This document shows positions 34,793 to 43,752 of a DNA stretch of 64,000 bases, piece by piece. Under the pieces are notes generated by a model. The model made no database searches. It was not told the origin of the DNA and saw only the letters and a list, made by a program, of their open reading frames with translations. Made by a program: the position numbers and the translations under genes. The DNA lies in contig NZ_CP134609.1 of assembly GCF_031844705.1 (NCBI RefSeq), forward strand, positions 7,006,001 to 7,070,000. Reading direction: 5' to 3'. This DNA is from Streptomyces sp. ITFR-16. GTDB taxonomy: Bacteria; Actinomycetota; Actinomycetes; Streptomycetales; Streptomycetaceae. Each line of letters starts with the position of its first letter. The stretch's first letter is position 1.

Positions 34793-36598
34793 ATGAAACC
34801 CGACGAACCCACGTGGACACCCCCGCCCAAGGACGCCGCCCAGCCGCCCGCCGAGCTGCGCCGCATCCTCCGCCTCTTCCGCCCGTACCGCGGCCGCCTC
34901 GCGGTGGTCGGACTGCTCGTCGGCGCCTCGTCGCTGGTGTCGGTCGCCTCCCCGTTCCTGCTGCGCGAGATCCTGGACACCGCCATCCCGCAGGGGCGGA
35001 CCGGACTCCTCTCGCTGCTCGCCCTCGGCATGATCCTCACCGCGGTGATGAACAGCGTCTTCGGCGTGCTCCAGACCCTCATCTCCACCACCGTCGGCCA
35101 GCGGGTCATGCACGACCTGCGCACCGCCGTCTACACCCAGCTCCAGCGGATGCCGCTGGCCTTCTTCACCCGCACCCGCACGGGCGAGGTCCAGTCCCGG
35201 ATCGCCAATGACATCGGGGGCATGCAGGCCACCGTCACCTCGACGGCGACCTCGCTGGTCTCCAACCTGACCGCGGTCATCGCCACCGTCGTCGCCATGC
35301 TGGCACTCGACTGGCGGCTCACCGTCGTCTCGCTGCTCCTGCTGCCGGTCTTCGTCTGGATCAGCCGCCGCGTCGGCCGCGAGCGCAAGAAGATCACCAC
35401 CCAGCGCCAGAAGCAGATGGCCGCCATGGCCGCCACGGTCACCGAGTCGCTCTCCGTCAGCGGCATCCTGCTCGGCCGCACCATGGGCCGTTCGGACTCG
35501 CTCACCAAGGGCTTCACCGAGGAGTCCGAGCGACTGGTCGACCTGGAGGTGCGCTCCAGCATGGCCGGCCGCTGGCGGATGTCGACGATCGGCATCGTCA
35601 TGGCCGCCATGCCCGCCGTCATCTACTGGGCCGCGGGCATCGCCCTGCAGTCCGGCGGCCCCGATGTCTCGATCGGTACGCTCGTCGCGTTCGTCTCGCT
35701 CCAGCAGGGCCTGTTCCGGCCCGCCGTGAGCCTGCTCTCCACCGGGGTGCAGATGCAGACGTCCCTCGCCCTCTTCCAGCGCATCTTCGAATACCTCGAC
35801 CTCACGGTGGACATCACCGAGCCGGCGAACCCCGTCCGGCTGGACAGGATCCGCGGCGAGGTCCGCTTCGAGAACGTGGACTTCAGCTACGACGAGAAGA
35901 GCGGCCCGACCCTCAGCGGCGTCGATGTGACCGTGCCCGCCGGCACCAGCCTGGCCGTCGTCGGCCCCACGGGCTCCGGCAAGTCCACCCTCAGCTATCT
36001 GGTCCCCCGGCTGTACGACGTCACCGGCGGCCGGGTCACCCTCGACGGGGTCGATGTGCGCGAGCTGGACTTCGACACCCTGGCCCGTGCGGTCGGCGTG
36101 GTCTCCCAGGAGACCTATCTCTTCCATGCCTCGGTCGCGGAGAACCTCCGCTTCGCCAAGCCGGAGGCGACGGACGAGGAGATCGAGGCGGCGGCCCGCG
36201 CGGCCCAGATCCACGACCACATCTCCTCCCTGCCCGACGGCTACGACACCCTCGTCGGCGAGCGGGGCTACCGCTTCTCCGGAGGCGAGAAGCAGCGTCT
36301 GGCCATCGCCCGGACGATTCTGCGCGACCCGCCGGTGCTGATCCTCGACGAGGCGACGAGCGCCCTGGACACCCGTACCGAATTCGCCGTGCAGGAAGCG
36401 ATCGACGCCCTGTCCGCCGGACGCACCACGATCACCATCGCCCACCGGCTCTCCACCGTGCGCGACGCCGACCAGATCGTCGTCCTCGACGGCGGACGAA
36501 CCGCCGAGCGCGGCAGCCACGAGGAACTGCTCCAGCAGGACGGGCGCTACGCGGCCCTGGTCCGCCGGGACACCCAGCTCGCCCCTGTGGCGGGCTGA
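34793..36598 (+). CDS. ABC exporter (multidrug type), membrane and ATPase domains fused
   Basis: This 601-residue half-transporter has six membrane helices (about 35-330) and a C-terminal ATPase. All motifs are canonical: Walker A GPTGSGKST, signature FSGGEKQRLAIART (FSGGE variant), Walker B LILDEATSALD and H-loop IAHRLSTVRD. It can work as a homodimer. GGAG lies just before ATG 34793. The divergent MarR gene and the operator between them suggest substrate-inducible efflux, probably of a drug or toxic metabolite. Confidence 0.93.
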   Translation: MKPDEPTWTPPPKDAAQPPAELRRILRLFRPYRGRLAVVGLLVGASSLVSVASPFLLREILDTAIPQGRTGLLSLLALGMILTAVMNSVFGVLQTLISTTVGQRVMHDLRTAVYTQLQRMPLAFFTRTRTGEVQSRIANDIGGMQATVTSTATSLVSNLTAVIATVVAMLALDWRLTVVSLLLLPVFVWISRRVGRERKKITTQRQKQMAAMAATVTESLSVSGILLGRTMGRSDSLTKGFTEESERLVDLEVRSSMAGRWRMSTIGIVMAAMPAVIYWAAGIALQSGGPDVSIGTLVAFVSLQQGLFRPAVSLLSTGVQMQTSLALFQRIFEYLDLTVDITEPANPVRLDRIRGEVRFENVDFSYDEKSGPTLSGVDVTVPAGTSLAVVGPTGSGKSTLSYLVPRLYDVTGGRVTLDGVDVRELDFDTLARAVGVVSQETYLFHASVAENLRFAKPEATDEEIEAAARAAQIHDHISSLPDGYDTLVGERGYRFSGGEKQRLAIARTILRDPPVLILDEATSALDTRTEFAVQEAIDALSAGRTTITIAHRLSTVRDADQIVVLDGGRTAERGSHEELLQQDGRYAALVRRDTQLAPVAG

Positions 36599-36611
36599 CC
36601 TCCCGTCAGGG

Positions 36612-36640
36612 TCCGGCACGGGGTACCCCGGAGTGCCGGA
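36612..36640 (+). terminator. Terminator after the ABC exporter gene
   Basis: An 8-bp stem TCCGGCAC/GTGCCGGA (36612-36619 with 36633-36640) has an inner GGGG-TA-CCCC pairing. It begins 14 bases after the stop codon. Confidence 0.6.
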
Positions 36641-36670
36641 TGCGCCGGCGGTGGGGCATGATCCCCGCCC

Positions 36671-37279
36671 ATGAGAGCTCTCCTCGGGGTCGAACTCCCC
36701 GGATACCGGCCCGTTGCCGACGGCGCATGGGCCGACGACCAGGACACCGTGGTATCGCTGCACTTCTTCGCCCTGGAGCCCGACCTGCCCGCAGGGCTCG
36801 ACGACGGCCCGGCCCTGCGCCACGCGCTCACCCACCACACCGCCCGGGCCGGCGGCGGACTGATCGAGGCTTCCGTGAAGAAGCTCGGTGAGCTGCCGGC
36901 CCTGCGCCAGATACTCAAACTGCCGCTGCCGGACCGGCCGAGCGGCCAGGCGTTCATCGGCAGCTACACCGTGCCGCGCGCCGGATGCAGCACGGTCGTG
37001 AAGGTCCAGGCGGTTGAGCGGGGCATGACCGGGATGCGGGAGGCCGTCGTGATGGCCGAGGTCGGCCCCCAGGACTACTTCCGGCCCCACCCCTACGCCC
37101 CGGACGTGCAGGGCGGGCTGCCCTTCCACGACGGCGACCACGCGCGCTGGGACGCGGAGTTCCCCGACCACCCGCTCACCCGGGTGCGCCGCACGCTCGA
37201 CACCCTGGCCCAGGCGGTCACGGTGGCCCCGGAGTTCGCCGCGCTGCCGCCCTTCGCCGGACCGGGCCCCCGGGGCTGA
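36671..37279 (+). CDS. Conserved protein of unknown function, 202 residues
   Basis: This soluble protein has no signal peptide or membrane helix. It begins MRALLGVELPGYRPV and contains HFFALEPDLPAGLDDG, IGSYTVPRAGCSTVVKVQAVERGMTG and YFRPHPYAPDVQGGLPFHDGD. I do not recognise a named domain. Good third-position bias and the tight spacing to its neighbours support it as a gene. It precedes the MltG-like gene by 66 bases on the same strand, but no functional link is evident. Confidence 0.7.
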   Translation: MRALLGVELPGYRPVADGAWADDQDTVVSLHFFALEPDLPAGLDDGPALRHALTHHTARAGGGLIEASVKKLGELPALRQILKLPLPDRPSGQAFIGSYTVPRAGCSTVVKVQAVERGMTGMREAVVMAEVGPQDYFRPHPYAPDVQGGLPFHDGDHARWDAEFPDHPLTRVRRTLDTLAQAVTVAPEFAALPPFAGPGPRG

Positions 37280-37345
37280 CGCGGCGGGCATGCCGTCGGG
37301 GACGGGGTGCCGGGCTGCGGGACCGGCGCGGGATAGCGTGCCCGC

Positions 37346-38194
37346 ATGGTGAACGAGTCCCCAGGAACCCGCTCCCGCCGCAGGCTCCGCCCGACCCGAC
37401 GGGGCCGCCTGGTCCTGCTCGTCACGGCGTTCCTCGTGCTCGTGGCGGCCGCGGCCGTGCTCGTCCCCCTGCTGACGAGGGAGTCGAAGACCGAGCAGGC
37501 GCGCACCCTGGTGATCCCCGAGGGATGGCGCGCCTCCCAGGTGTACGCGGCCGCCGACAAGGCTCTCGGCGAGCCCGCCGGCACCACGGAGAAGGCCGTC
37601 GCCGCGGCGGACCTGCCGCTGCCGTCCGAGGCGAAGGGCAACCCCGAGGGCTACCTCTTCCCGGCGACGTACCCCGTCACCTCGGCCACGACCCCGAAGA
37701 GCCTGCTGCGCTACATGGTCGACACGGCGGTCAAACGCTTCGGAGCGGACCACATCACGGCCGGGGCGCAGCGCAACAGGGTCACCGTCTACCAGACCGT
37801 GACCGTCGCGAGCATCGTCCAGGCCGAGGCGGACACGGAGTCCGACATGGGCAAGGTGGCCCGGGTCGTCCACAACCGGCTGGAGCGCGGAATGCCGCTC
37901 CAGATGGACTCGACCCTCAACTACGCGATGAACCGCAGCACCCTGGACACCACCGAGGGCGACACGAAGATCGACAGCCCCTACAACAGCTATGAGCGCA
38001 AGGGCCTGCCGCCCACGCCCATCGGCAACCCGGGTGAGCAGGCGATGGTGGCGGCGATCAGTCCCACTCCCGGCCCCTGGCTGTACTTCGTGACGGTCGC
38101 GCCGGGGGACACCCGCTTCACCGACGACTACGCGGAGCAGCAGCGCAACGTGGCCGAATTCAACCGCAACCGCCGGGAAGCGGGCAGCGGCTGA
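37346..38194 (+). CDS. MltG-like endolytic murein transglycosylase
   Basis: This 282-residue inner-membrane protein has a basic cytoplasmic tail (RSRRRLRPTRRGR) and one membrane helix (LVLLVTAFLVLVAAAAVLV). The extracytoplasmic YceG/MltG domain contains the catalytic Glu in ASIVQAEAD. The typical NPEGYLFPATY, KVARVVHNRLERGMPLQMD, SPYNSYERKGLPPTPIGNPG and LYFV motifs follow. The family cuts glycan strands near the membrane and sets chain length. It is shorter than the main MltG of Streptomyces, so it may be a second copy. Confidence 0.9.
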   Translation: MVNESPGTRSRRRLRPTRRGRLVLLVTAFLVLVAAAAVLVPLLTRESKTEQARTLVIPEGWRASQVYAAADKALGEPAGTTEKAVAAADLPLPSEAKGNPEGYLFPATYPVTSATTPKSLLRYMVDTAVKRFGADHITAGAQRNRVTVYQTVTVASIVQAEADTESDMGKVARVVHNRLERGMPLQMDSTLNYAMNRSTLDTTEGDTKIDSPYNSYERKGLPPTPIGNPGEQAMVAAISPTPGPWLYFVTVAPGDTRFTDDYAEQQRNVAEFNRNRREAGSG

Positions 38195-38229
38195 GTTCCC
38201 CCGGGTCGTCCCGGTTCCCCTGAGCCGTC

Positions 38230-39333
38230 TCAGACGGACACGGGCGCCGCGGCCTCCCGCGCCGGGTCCCGCTCCAGCAGCTTTCCGATCGCCCGGACGG
38301 CGGCCCGGCCGGCGCGGTTGGCGCCGATCGTGCTGGCGGACGGCCCGTAGCCGACGAGATGGACGCGCTCGTCGCGTACCGCCCGCGTGCCCTCGACCTT
38401 GATGCCGCCCCCGCGCTCGCGGAGCCGCAGCGGCGCGAGATGGTCGACGGCTGGCCGGAAGCCGGTCGCCCAGAGGATGACATCGGCCTCGACGCCGCGG
38501 CCGTCGTCCCAGGCCACGCCCGTCGGCGTGATCCGGTCGAACATGGGCAGCCGGTCGAGCACCCCGGACTCACGGGCGCGCCGGACGGCGTCGGTCACCG
38601 GCAGTCCGGTCACGCTGACCACGCTCTGCGGGGGCAGCCCGCGGCGCACCCGCTCCTCCACCAGGGCGACGGCGGCCCGCCCCTGGTCCTCGCCGAAGGG
38701 GCCCTCGCGGAAGACGGGCGGCCTGCGGGTCACCCAGTGGGTGTCGGCGGCCACCTCGGCGATCTCCATCAGATGCTGGGTGCCGGAGGCCCCGCCGCCG
38801 ACCACGACCACGCGCAGCCCGGCGAACTCGGCGGGCCCCGGATAGTTCGCGGTGTGCAGCTGCCGCCCCCGGAAGGTCTCCTGGCCCGGATAGCGCGGCC
38901 AGAACGGCCGGTCCCAGGTCCCGGTGGCATTGATCAGCGCGCGCGTCGCGTACGTCCCCTCGGACGTCTCCACGAGCAGCCGCCCTCCCTCGCCCTCGCG
39001 CACGGCGCTCACCTCGACCGGCCGGTGGACACGCAGGCCGAAGGTGCGTTCGTACGTATCGAAGTAGGCGCCGATCACCTCGGAGGAGGGCCGGGTGCCG
39101 TCGGCGCCGGTCAGCTCCATGCCGGGCAGGGCGTGCATGCCGTGCACCTTGCCGTACGTCAGCGAGGGCCAGCGGAACTGCCAGGCACCGCCGGGCCGAG
39201 GGGCATGATCGAGCACCACGAAGTCGCGGTCCGGCTCCAGACCGCTGCGGCGCAGGTGATAGGCGCCGGACAGACCCGCCTGCCCGGCGCCGATCACCAC
39301 GACATCCACTGACTGCACCCCGATGTTGTTCAC
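38230..39333 (-). CDS. Flavin-containing monooxygenase-like NAD(P)-binding protein
   Basis: This 367-residue flavoprotein has an FAD-binding GxGxxG (VVVIGAGQAGLSGAYHL) and an NADPH-binding GxGxSG (VVVVGGGASGTQHL). It also has ATGTWDRPFWPRYPG and the late motif DVILWATGFRPAVDHL, all typical of class B FMO-like and YpdA/CzcO-type proteins. It starts at GTG 39333 and lies 52 bases downstream of the SsuD-like gene on the same strand, so it may belong to the sulfonate operon. There it could oxygenate or reduce a sulfur compound. That role is inferred from position only. Confidence 0.85.
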   Translation of the reverse strand: MNNIGVQSVDVVVIGAGQAGLSGAYHLRRSGLEPDRDFVVLDHAPRPGGAWQFRWPSLTYGKVHGMHALPGMELTGADGTRPSSEVIGAYFDTYERTFGLRVHRPVEVSAVREGEGGRLLVETSEGTYATRALINATGTWDRPFWPRYPGQETFRGRQLHTANYPGPAEFAGLRVVVVGGGASGTQHLMEIAEVAADTHWVTRRPPVFREGPFGEDQGRAAVALVEERVRRGLPPQSVVSVTGLPVTDAVRRARESGVLDRLPMFDRITPTGVAWDDGRGVEADVILWATGFRPAVDHLAPLRLRERGGGIKVEGTRAVRDERVHLVGYGPSASTIGANRAGRAAVRAIGKLLERDPAREAAAPVSV

Positions 39334-39385
39334 GCTTCTACCAACTACGCGGGGTGCGTGGATCTTCCCGGTCCCGCCGAAGGGC

Positions 39386-40594
39386 TCAGCGCCCGCCGGC
39401 GACCAGCAGGGGAGCCCCGCCCGGCGCGGACGCCGGACGGCCGTTCGCCGCCGGCACCCCCAGCAGCGGGGAGGCCGGCACGGTCGAGAGCAGACCGCGG
39501 GACGCCAGCTCGGGCGTGACGCCCTCGCCGAACCAGTACGCCTCCTCCAGATGCGGGTAACCCGACAGGACGAAGTGCTCCACCCCCAGCGCGTGGTACT
39601 CCTCGATCCGGTCCGCGACCTCCGCGTGGCTGCCGACCAGCGCCGTTCCCGCGCCGCCCCGGACCAGACCCACGCCCGCCCACAGGTTCGGCGCGATCTC
39701 CAGCTTGTCGCGCGAACCGCCGTGCAGTGCCAGCATCCGCTGCTGGCCCACCGACTCGCTCCGCCCCAGCGCCTGCTGGGCTGCGGCGATCGTGTCGGCG
39801 TCGAGATCGCCGAGCAGCCGGTCGGCCGTTGCCCACGCCTCCTTGGACGAGTCGCGCGAGATAGTGTGCAGCCGGATGCCGAACCGGACCGTACGGCCCT
39901 GCTCCTCGGCCAGCCCCTTGATCCAGTCGATCTTCTTCTTCACATCAGCCGGCGGCTCGCCCCAGGTCAGATAGACATCGGCGTGCGCGGCCGCGACCGG
40001 CCCGGCGGCGGCCGACGACCCGCCGAAGAAGATCTCCGGCAGCGGGTCCGGCGGCAGCGCCGTCAGCCCGCCCTCCACCTGGTAGTGCTCACCGTCGAAG
40101 TCGTACGGCTGCCCGCTCCAGGCCCCCCGCACGACCGACAGGAACTCCGCCGTCCTGGCGTAGCGCCGGTCGTGGTCGAGGTGGTCACCGAAGCGCCGCT
40201 GCTCGGTCGAGTCGCCGCCCGTCACCACGTTGAGCAGCAGCCGCCCCCGGGTGATCCGCTGATAGGTCGCGGCCATCTGCGCGGCCAGCACCGGCGAGAT
40301 CACCCCGGGCCGGAAGGCCACCAGGAACTTCAGCCGCTCGGTGTGCTGGGCCAGCGCCACCGTCGTCAGCCAGGCGTCCTCGCACCAGGTCCCGGTCGGC
40401 GTCAGCACGGCCTCGAATCCCAGCTGCTCGGCGGCCTTCGCGATCTGCGCCAGATACTCGATGTCGGGGGCGCGCACCCCGCTGACCGGCGTGATCCGGT
40501 CGCGCTTGATCCCGCCGTCGGTGTACGCGTGCCGGTCGACGAGCGTGCGCCCGTCGCCGCCGGTGGGCAGGAACCAGTGCAGATGGACGTTCAT
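39386..40594 (-). CDS. ssuD: FMNH2-dependent alkanesulfonate monooxygenase (SsuD type)
   Basis: This 402-residue bacterial luciferase-like enzyme cleaves alkanesulfonates to aldehyde and sulfite. It has the expected HWFLPTGGDGR start, GFEAVLTPTGTWCEDAW, AFRPGVISP, RLLLNVVTGGD, the FGGSSAAA turn and the late SGYPHLEEAYWFGEGV. It needs a separate flavin reductase, which is not in the window. ATG 40594 overlaps the stop of the substrate-binding protein gene by four bases (ATGA). It lies in the ssuB-C-A-D type cluster. Confidence 0.92.
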   Translation of the reverse strand: MNVHLHWFLPTGGDGRTLVDRHAYTDGGIKRDRITPVSGVRAPDIEYLAQIAKAAEQLGFEAVLTPTGTWCEDAWLTTVALAQHTERLKFLVAFRPGVISPVLAAQMAATYQRITRGRLLLNVVTGGDSTEQRRFGDHLDHDRRYARTAEFLSVVRGAWSGQPYDFDGEHYQVEGGLTALPPDPLPEIFFGGSSAAAGPVAAAHADVYLTWGEPPADVKKKIDWIKGLAEEQGRTVRFGIRLHTISRDSSKEAWATADRLLGDLDADTIAAAQQALGRSESVGQQRMLALHGGSRDKLEIAPNLWAGVGLVRGGAGTALVGSHAEVADRIEEYHALGVEHFVLSGYPHLEEAYWFGEGVTPELASRGLLSTVPASPLLGVPAANGRPASAPGGAPLLVAGGR

Positions 40595-41619
40595 GAGGAG
40601 GCCTTTCCGTACGAGCGGGGGGTTGCCGAGGACGCGGGCAGATCGCGGTTGAAACGGGTGTCGACGTAGTCCTTGAAGGTGAAGCGGCGCGGAATGAGCT
40701 TCAGATCGGCGAAGGTGTCGGCGATCTCCTGCTCGGAGGCGATCGCGGCGGCGTCGATGGCGACCGGGACCCGGGTGCCGTACGTCAGCCTGACCGCGTC
40801 GAGCGCCACCTCGTAGGGCAGCCCGGTCTCCTTCGCCCAGACCTTCGCCCAGGCCTCCGGGTGCTTGAACACCCAGTTCTGCGCCCGGTTCAGCCGGACC
40901 AGCAGATCCCCGATGGCCTTGGCCTTCGCGGAGTCCTTGAGCGCGGCGGGCGAGGCGACCTGGAACCCCAGGCCGTTGACGGTCCCCTCACCCGTGGTCA
41001 GCACCCGCGCCTTGCCGCCACGCAGCACCTGCGAGGTGTACGGGTCCCAGATCGCCCACGCATCGACCTTGCCCCGGCTGAACGCGGCCAGCGCGTCCGC
41101 CGGCTGGAGGTACTTCAGCTTCACGTCCGAGACCCCGAGCCCCGCCTTCTTCAGCGCGCTGATCAGCTGGAAGTGGGCCGAGCTGCCCTGGGCGACGGCG
41201 ATCGACCTGCCCTTGAGCCGGGCGGGGCTGCGCAGGGGCGAGTCCTTGGGTACGACGATGGCCTCACCGGCCGACGAACCGTGCGTGGCGCCCACCACCA
41301 CGATCTTGGAGCCGGCGCCCGCCGCGAAGACCGGCGGGGTGTTGCCGACTCCGCCGATGTCCACGGCACCGGCGTTGACGGCCTCCAGCAGGGGTGGGCC
41401 GGAGGTGAACGTGGACCATTTGATGCGGTAGTCGAGATCGTCGAGCTCTCCGGAGGCCCGCAGGATGGCCTCGTAACCCCCCTTCTGGTCACCGATGTCG
41501 AGCGTGACACTGCCCTTCCCGTCCACACTGCCCGAGGTGGAGGCGGAGGAGGCACCGCCGCAGGCGGTGAGCAGAAGGGCGAGCGGCAGCAGAAGGGCGG
41601 GCAGGGTACGGCGGTTCAT
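40591..41619 (-). CDS. ssuA: Sulfonate ABC transporter substrate-binding lipoprotein (SsuA type)
   Basis: This 342-residue exported binding protein has a signal peptide and lipobox (LLPLALLLTACGG). The aliphatic-sulfonate-binding fold follows: DIGDQKGGYEAILRASGELD, IKWSTFTSGPPLLEAVNAGA, DIGGVGNTPPVFAAGAGS and AWAIWDPYTSQVL. It captures sulfonates for the SsuBC transporter. Its 3' end overlaps the SsuD start. It lies 50 bases after the ATPase gene. Confidence 0.92.
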   Translation of the reverse strand: MNRRTLPALLLPLALLLTACGGASSASTSGSVDGKGSVTLDIGDQKGGYEAILRASGELDDLDYRIKWSTFTSGPPLLEAVNAGAVDIGGVGNTPPVFAAGAGSKIVVVGATHGSSAGEAIVVPKDSPLRSPARLKGRSIAVAQGSSAHFQLISALKKAGLGVSDVKLKYLQPADALAAFSRGKVDAWAIWDPYTSQVLRGGKARVLTTGEGTVNGLGFQVASPAALKDSAKAKAIGDLLVRLNRAQNWVFKHPEAWAKVWAKETGLPYEVALDAVRLTYGTRVPVAIDAAAIASEQEIADTFADLKLIPRRFTFKDYVDTRFNRDLPASSATPRSYGKASS

Positions 41620-41669
41620 GGCATCTCGTTTCGGTCTTCAGTGTGTGCGGGTCGGAACTCGGCAAGAGC

Positions 41670-42458
41670 TCAGAGGGACTTCGCGGGCTCGCTCCCGCCT
41701 TCCGGTACGGCGTCCACACCGAGTTCGGCGAGCAGCCGCGAGCGCAGCGCGGCGAACTCGGGGGTCCCCGGCCCGCGCGGCCGGTCGAGCGCGACGGGTG
41801 TCTCGTACGCGATGGCGCCGTCCCGCATCACCAGCGCACGGTCGGCGAGCAGCAGCGCCTCGTCCACGTCGTGCGTGACGAGCAGCACCGCGCAGCCGCG
41901 CCGCTGCCACAGCTCGGCGACCAGCTGCTGGGCCTTGATCCTGGTCAGCGCGTCGAGTGCGCCGAACGGCTCGTCGAGCAGCAGCAGATCGGGCTCCCGC
42001 ACCAGCGCCCGGGCCAGCGAGGCGCGCTGCGCCTCACCGCCGGAGAGCGTCCGGGGCCAGGCCCCGGACCGCTCGGCGAGCCCCACCTCGGCCAACGCCT
42101 GCTCCGCCACGGCGCGTTCGGGCTTCCCGGGCAGCCCGAGCAGCACATTGCGCCAGACCCGCTTCCAGGGCATCAGCCGCGGCGCCTGGAAGGCGACCGC
42201 GCGCCGCCTGGGCACCAGCACCGTCCCCCGGATGTCCCGGTCGAGACCGGCCAGCACCCGCAGCAGCGTCGACTTCCCGCAGCCGCTGCGCCCGAGCAGC
42301 GCGGTGAACTCCCCTGCGCGCAGGGTGAGATCGAGCCCGTCGATCACCGGCCGGCCGTCGAAGGACCGGGTCAGCCCCTCGACACGTACGGCATCCTGCG
42401 CCGCCTCGGCCGGGGCGGGGGAGGGGGCGGTCACTGGCCCGTGAACGTCGGTCGCCAT
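41670..42458 (-). CDS. ssuB: Sulfonate ABC transporter ATP-binding protein (SsuB type)
   Basis: This 262-residue ATPase of the nitrate/sulfonate/taurine transporter family has Walker A GRSGCGKST, Q-loop AFQAPRLMPW, signature LSGGEAQRASLARALV, Walker B LLLLDEPFGALD and H-loop VTHDVDEAL. The start at ATG 42458 lies within the 3' end of the permease gene (28-base overlap), giving coupled translation. The longer frame upstream is out of register with real homology. Confidence 0.93.
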   Translation of the reverse strand: MATDVHGPVTAPSPAPAEAAQDAVRVEGLTRSFDGRPVIDGLDLTLRAGEFTALLGRSGCGKSTLLRVLAGLDRDIRGTVLVPRRRAVAFQAPRLMPWKRVWRNVLLGLPGKPERAVAEQALAEVGLAERSGAWPRTLSGGEAQRASLARALVREPDLLLLDEPFGALDALTRIKAQQLVAELWQRRGCAVLLVTHDVDEALLLADRALVMRDGAIAYETPVALDRPRGPGTPEFAALRSRLLAELGVDAVPEGGSEPAKSL

Positions 42459-43354
42459 TGCAGCAGCAGCCTTTCGAGAATGCGGACGATGACATCGGCG
42501 GTGAGCCCGAGGAAGGCGTAGACGACCAGGCAGACGACGATCACGTCGGTACGGAAGAACTCCCGGGCCTGGTTCATCAGGAAGCCGATCCCGGCGTCGG
42601 CGTTGACGGACTCGCCGAACACCAGCGCCAGCCAGGCGGTCGCCAGTGAGTAGCGCAGCCCCGTCATGGCGCCGGGCAGCGCCCCCGGCAGGACGACATG
42701 ACGCACCAGACCCCACCGCCCGAGCCCCAGCGACTCGCCCGCTTCGATGAGTTGGGGGTCGACGCCGCGAATGCCCGCGTACACGTTCAGGTAGAGATGG
42801 AAGGCGACCCCGAGCGCGATGAGCGCCACCTTCGGCGCCTCGCCGATCCCCAGCCAGATGATGAAGAGGGGGATCAGCCCGACCCAGGGCACGGTGCGCA
42901 GCATCTGCACGCTCGCGTCGATCAGGTCCTCGCCGAGCCGGGAGAGACCGGACAGCAGGGCGAGGGCAGTGCCCACGACACCCCCGAGCAGCAGCCCGGC
43001 GGCGACCCGCTGGAGCGAGATGGCCATCGCGGAGGGCAGCGTCCCGTCGGCGACGAGGTCGGACCCGGCGCGGGCGATGGTGCCGGGGGAGGCCAGCACA
43101 TCCGGATGGAGTACGCCGGTGGCGCTGAGCACCTGCCACAGCACCAGGAGCAGCAGCGGCCCGACGGTGCGCCGCAGCCACCGGGGCACGCTCCGCAGCC
43201 GCGCGCCGCGCGCCCGCTCCGGGGTGACGGGCTCCAGCACGAGGGCCGGCCGTGCGGCGGAACCGTCCTCGGGTTTCTCCGCAGGGTCCCCTTTCGCGCC
43301 CGAAGCGGATTTCCGGGATATATCGGGTGGTGCGAGGGCATGGTCGATGGTCAT
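42431..43354 (-). CDS. ssuC: Sulfonate ABC transporter permease (SsuC type)
   Basis: This 307-residue inner-membrane protein has a long hydrophilic N-tail of about 65 residues and then six helices. The permease EAA loop is visible (IEAGESLGLGRWGLVRHVVL, then PGALPGAMTGLRYSL). The typical ending is GFLMNQAREFFRTDVIVV. It is the first structural gene of the cluster. ATG 43354 has GGAG before it, and an in-frame ATG at 43414 is less likely. The leader peptide and promoter lie 220-340 bases upstream. Confidence 0.92.
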   Translation of the reverse strand: MTIDHALAPPDISRKSASGAKGDPAEKPEDGSAARPALVLEPVTPERARGARLRSVPRWLRRTVGPLLLLVLWQVLSATGVLHPDVLASPGTIARAGSDLVADGTLPSAMAISLQRVAAGLLLGGVVGTALALLSGLSRLGEDLIDASVQMLRTVPWVGLIPLFIIWLGIGEAPKVALIALGVAFHLYLNVYAGIRGVDPQLIEAGESLGLGRWGLVRHVVLPGALPGAMTGLRYSLATAWLALVFGESVNADAGIGFLMNQAREFFRTDVIVVCLVVYAFLGLTADVIVRILERLLLQWRPTFTGQ

Positions 43355-43576
43355 GGCGGCTCCACGAGCTGTGCACGGGCGGTGCCCGGGCGGGGGGAAG
43401 GCAGGGGAGGTCATGCCACGCCGCGGGACGCGCGACCGAGTCGCCGCTGCGGCACATCGGGGCAGCGGTCGGACGGGGCGGAACGCGACGGGAGGGGTGC
43501 GACGGAACGCTTACGACGTCAGGAACGGGCGGACAGCGCGTCCGGTCTCACTGACGGGAGGTGCGTCGAGGGAACG
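43355..43576 (-). other. Leader region between the leader peptide and ssuC
   Basis: These 222 bases lie between the leader peptide stop and the first ssu gene. No further gene was seen. It is where an attenuator or anti-Shine-Dalgarno structure would be expected, but I could not fold it by eye. Confidence 0.4.
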
Positions 43577-43660
43577 TCAGCAGCCGCGACAACACGCGGC
43601 GGAGGCCACCCGCAGCAGGTCGATGTGACCGCGCGAAGTGAGCAGAGCTGAACGGAACAT
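43577..43660 (-). CDS. Cys-rich leader peptide of the sulfonate operon, 27 residues
   Basis: The 27-codon frame from ATG 43660 to TGA 43577 encodes a peptide starting MFRSALLTSRGHIDLLR and ending VASAACCRGC. It fits the actinobacterial short leader peptides seen in front of sulfur-assimilation genes, which share a TxRGHIDLxRV-like core and a Cys-containing end. Three Cys codons in the last five residues suggest a cysteine-sensing attenuator acting on the ssu genes downstream. No ribosome site precedes it, but a promoter-like element ends seven bases before the ATG, suggesting a leaderless mRNA. It is not long enough to have another function. Confidence 0.8.
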   Translation of the reverse strand: MFRSALLTSRGHIDLLRVASAACCRGC

Positions 43661-43667
43661 GGCGATG

Positions 43668-43697
43668 AACGTAGCGATCCCGCCCGGAAGCGGTCAA
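43668..43697 (-). promoter_or_regulatory. Promoter of the leader peptide and ssu operon
   Basis: On the minus strand TTGACC (43697-43692) and TACGTT (43673-43668) are 18 bases apart. Seven bases separate the -10 from the leader-peptide ATG, so transcription should start at or next to it. Confidence 0.6.
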
Positions 43698-43752
43698 CGG
43701 TGTCTCGGCACGTGGACGCGCGATCCCGGCCCGTGAGCGGGAAGATGGAGGC

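Noticed and set aside
34682..37873. A 1,063-codon open frame opposite the ABC exporter and MltG-like genes
   Set aside because: It is antisense to three real genes, with a Gly/Arg/His-rich composition.
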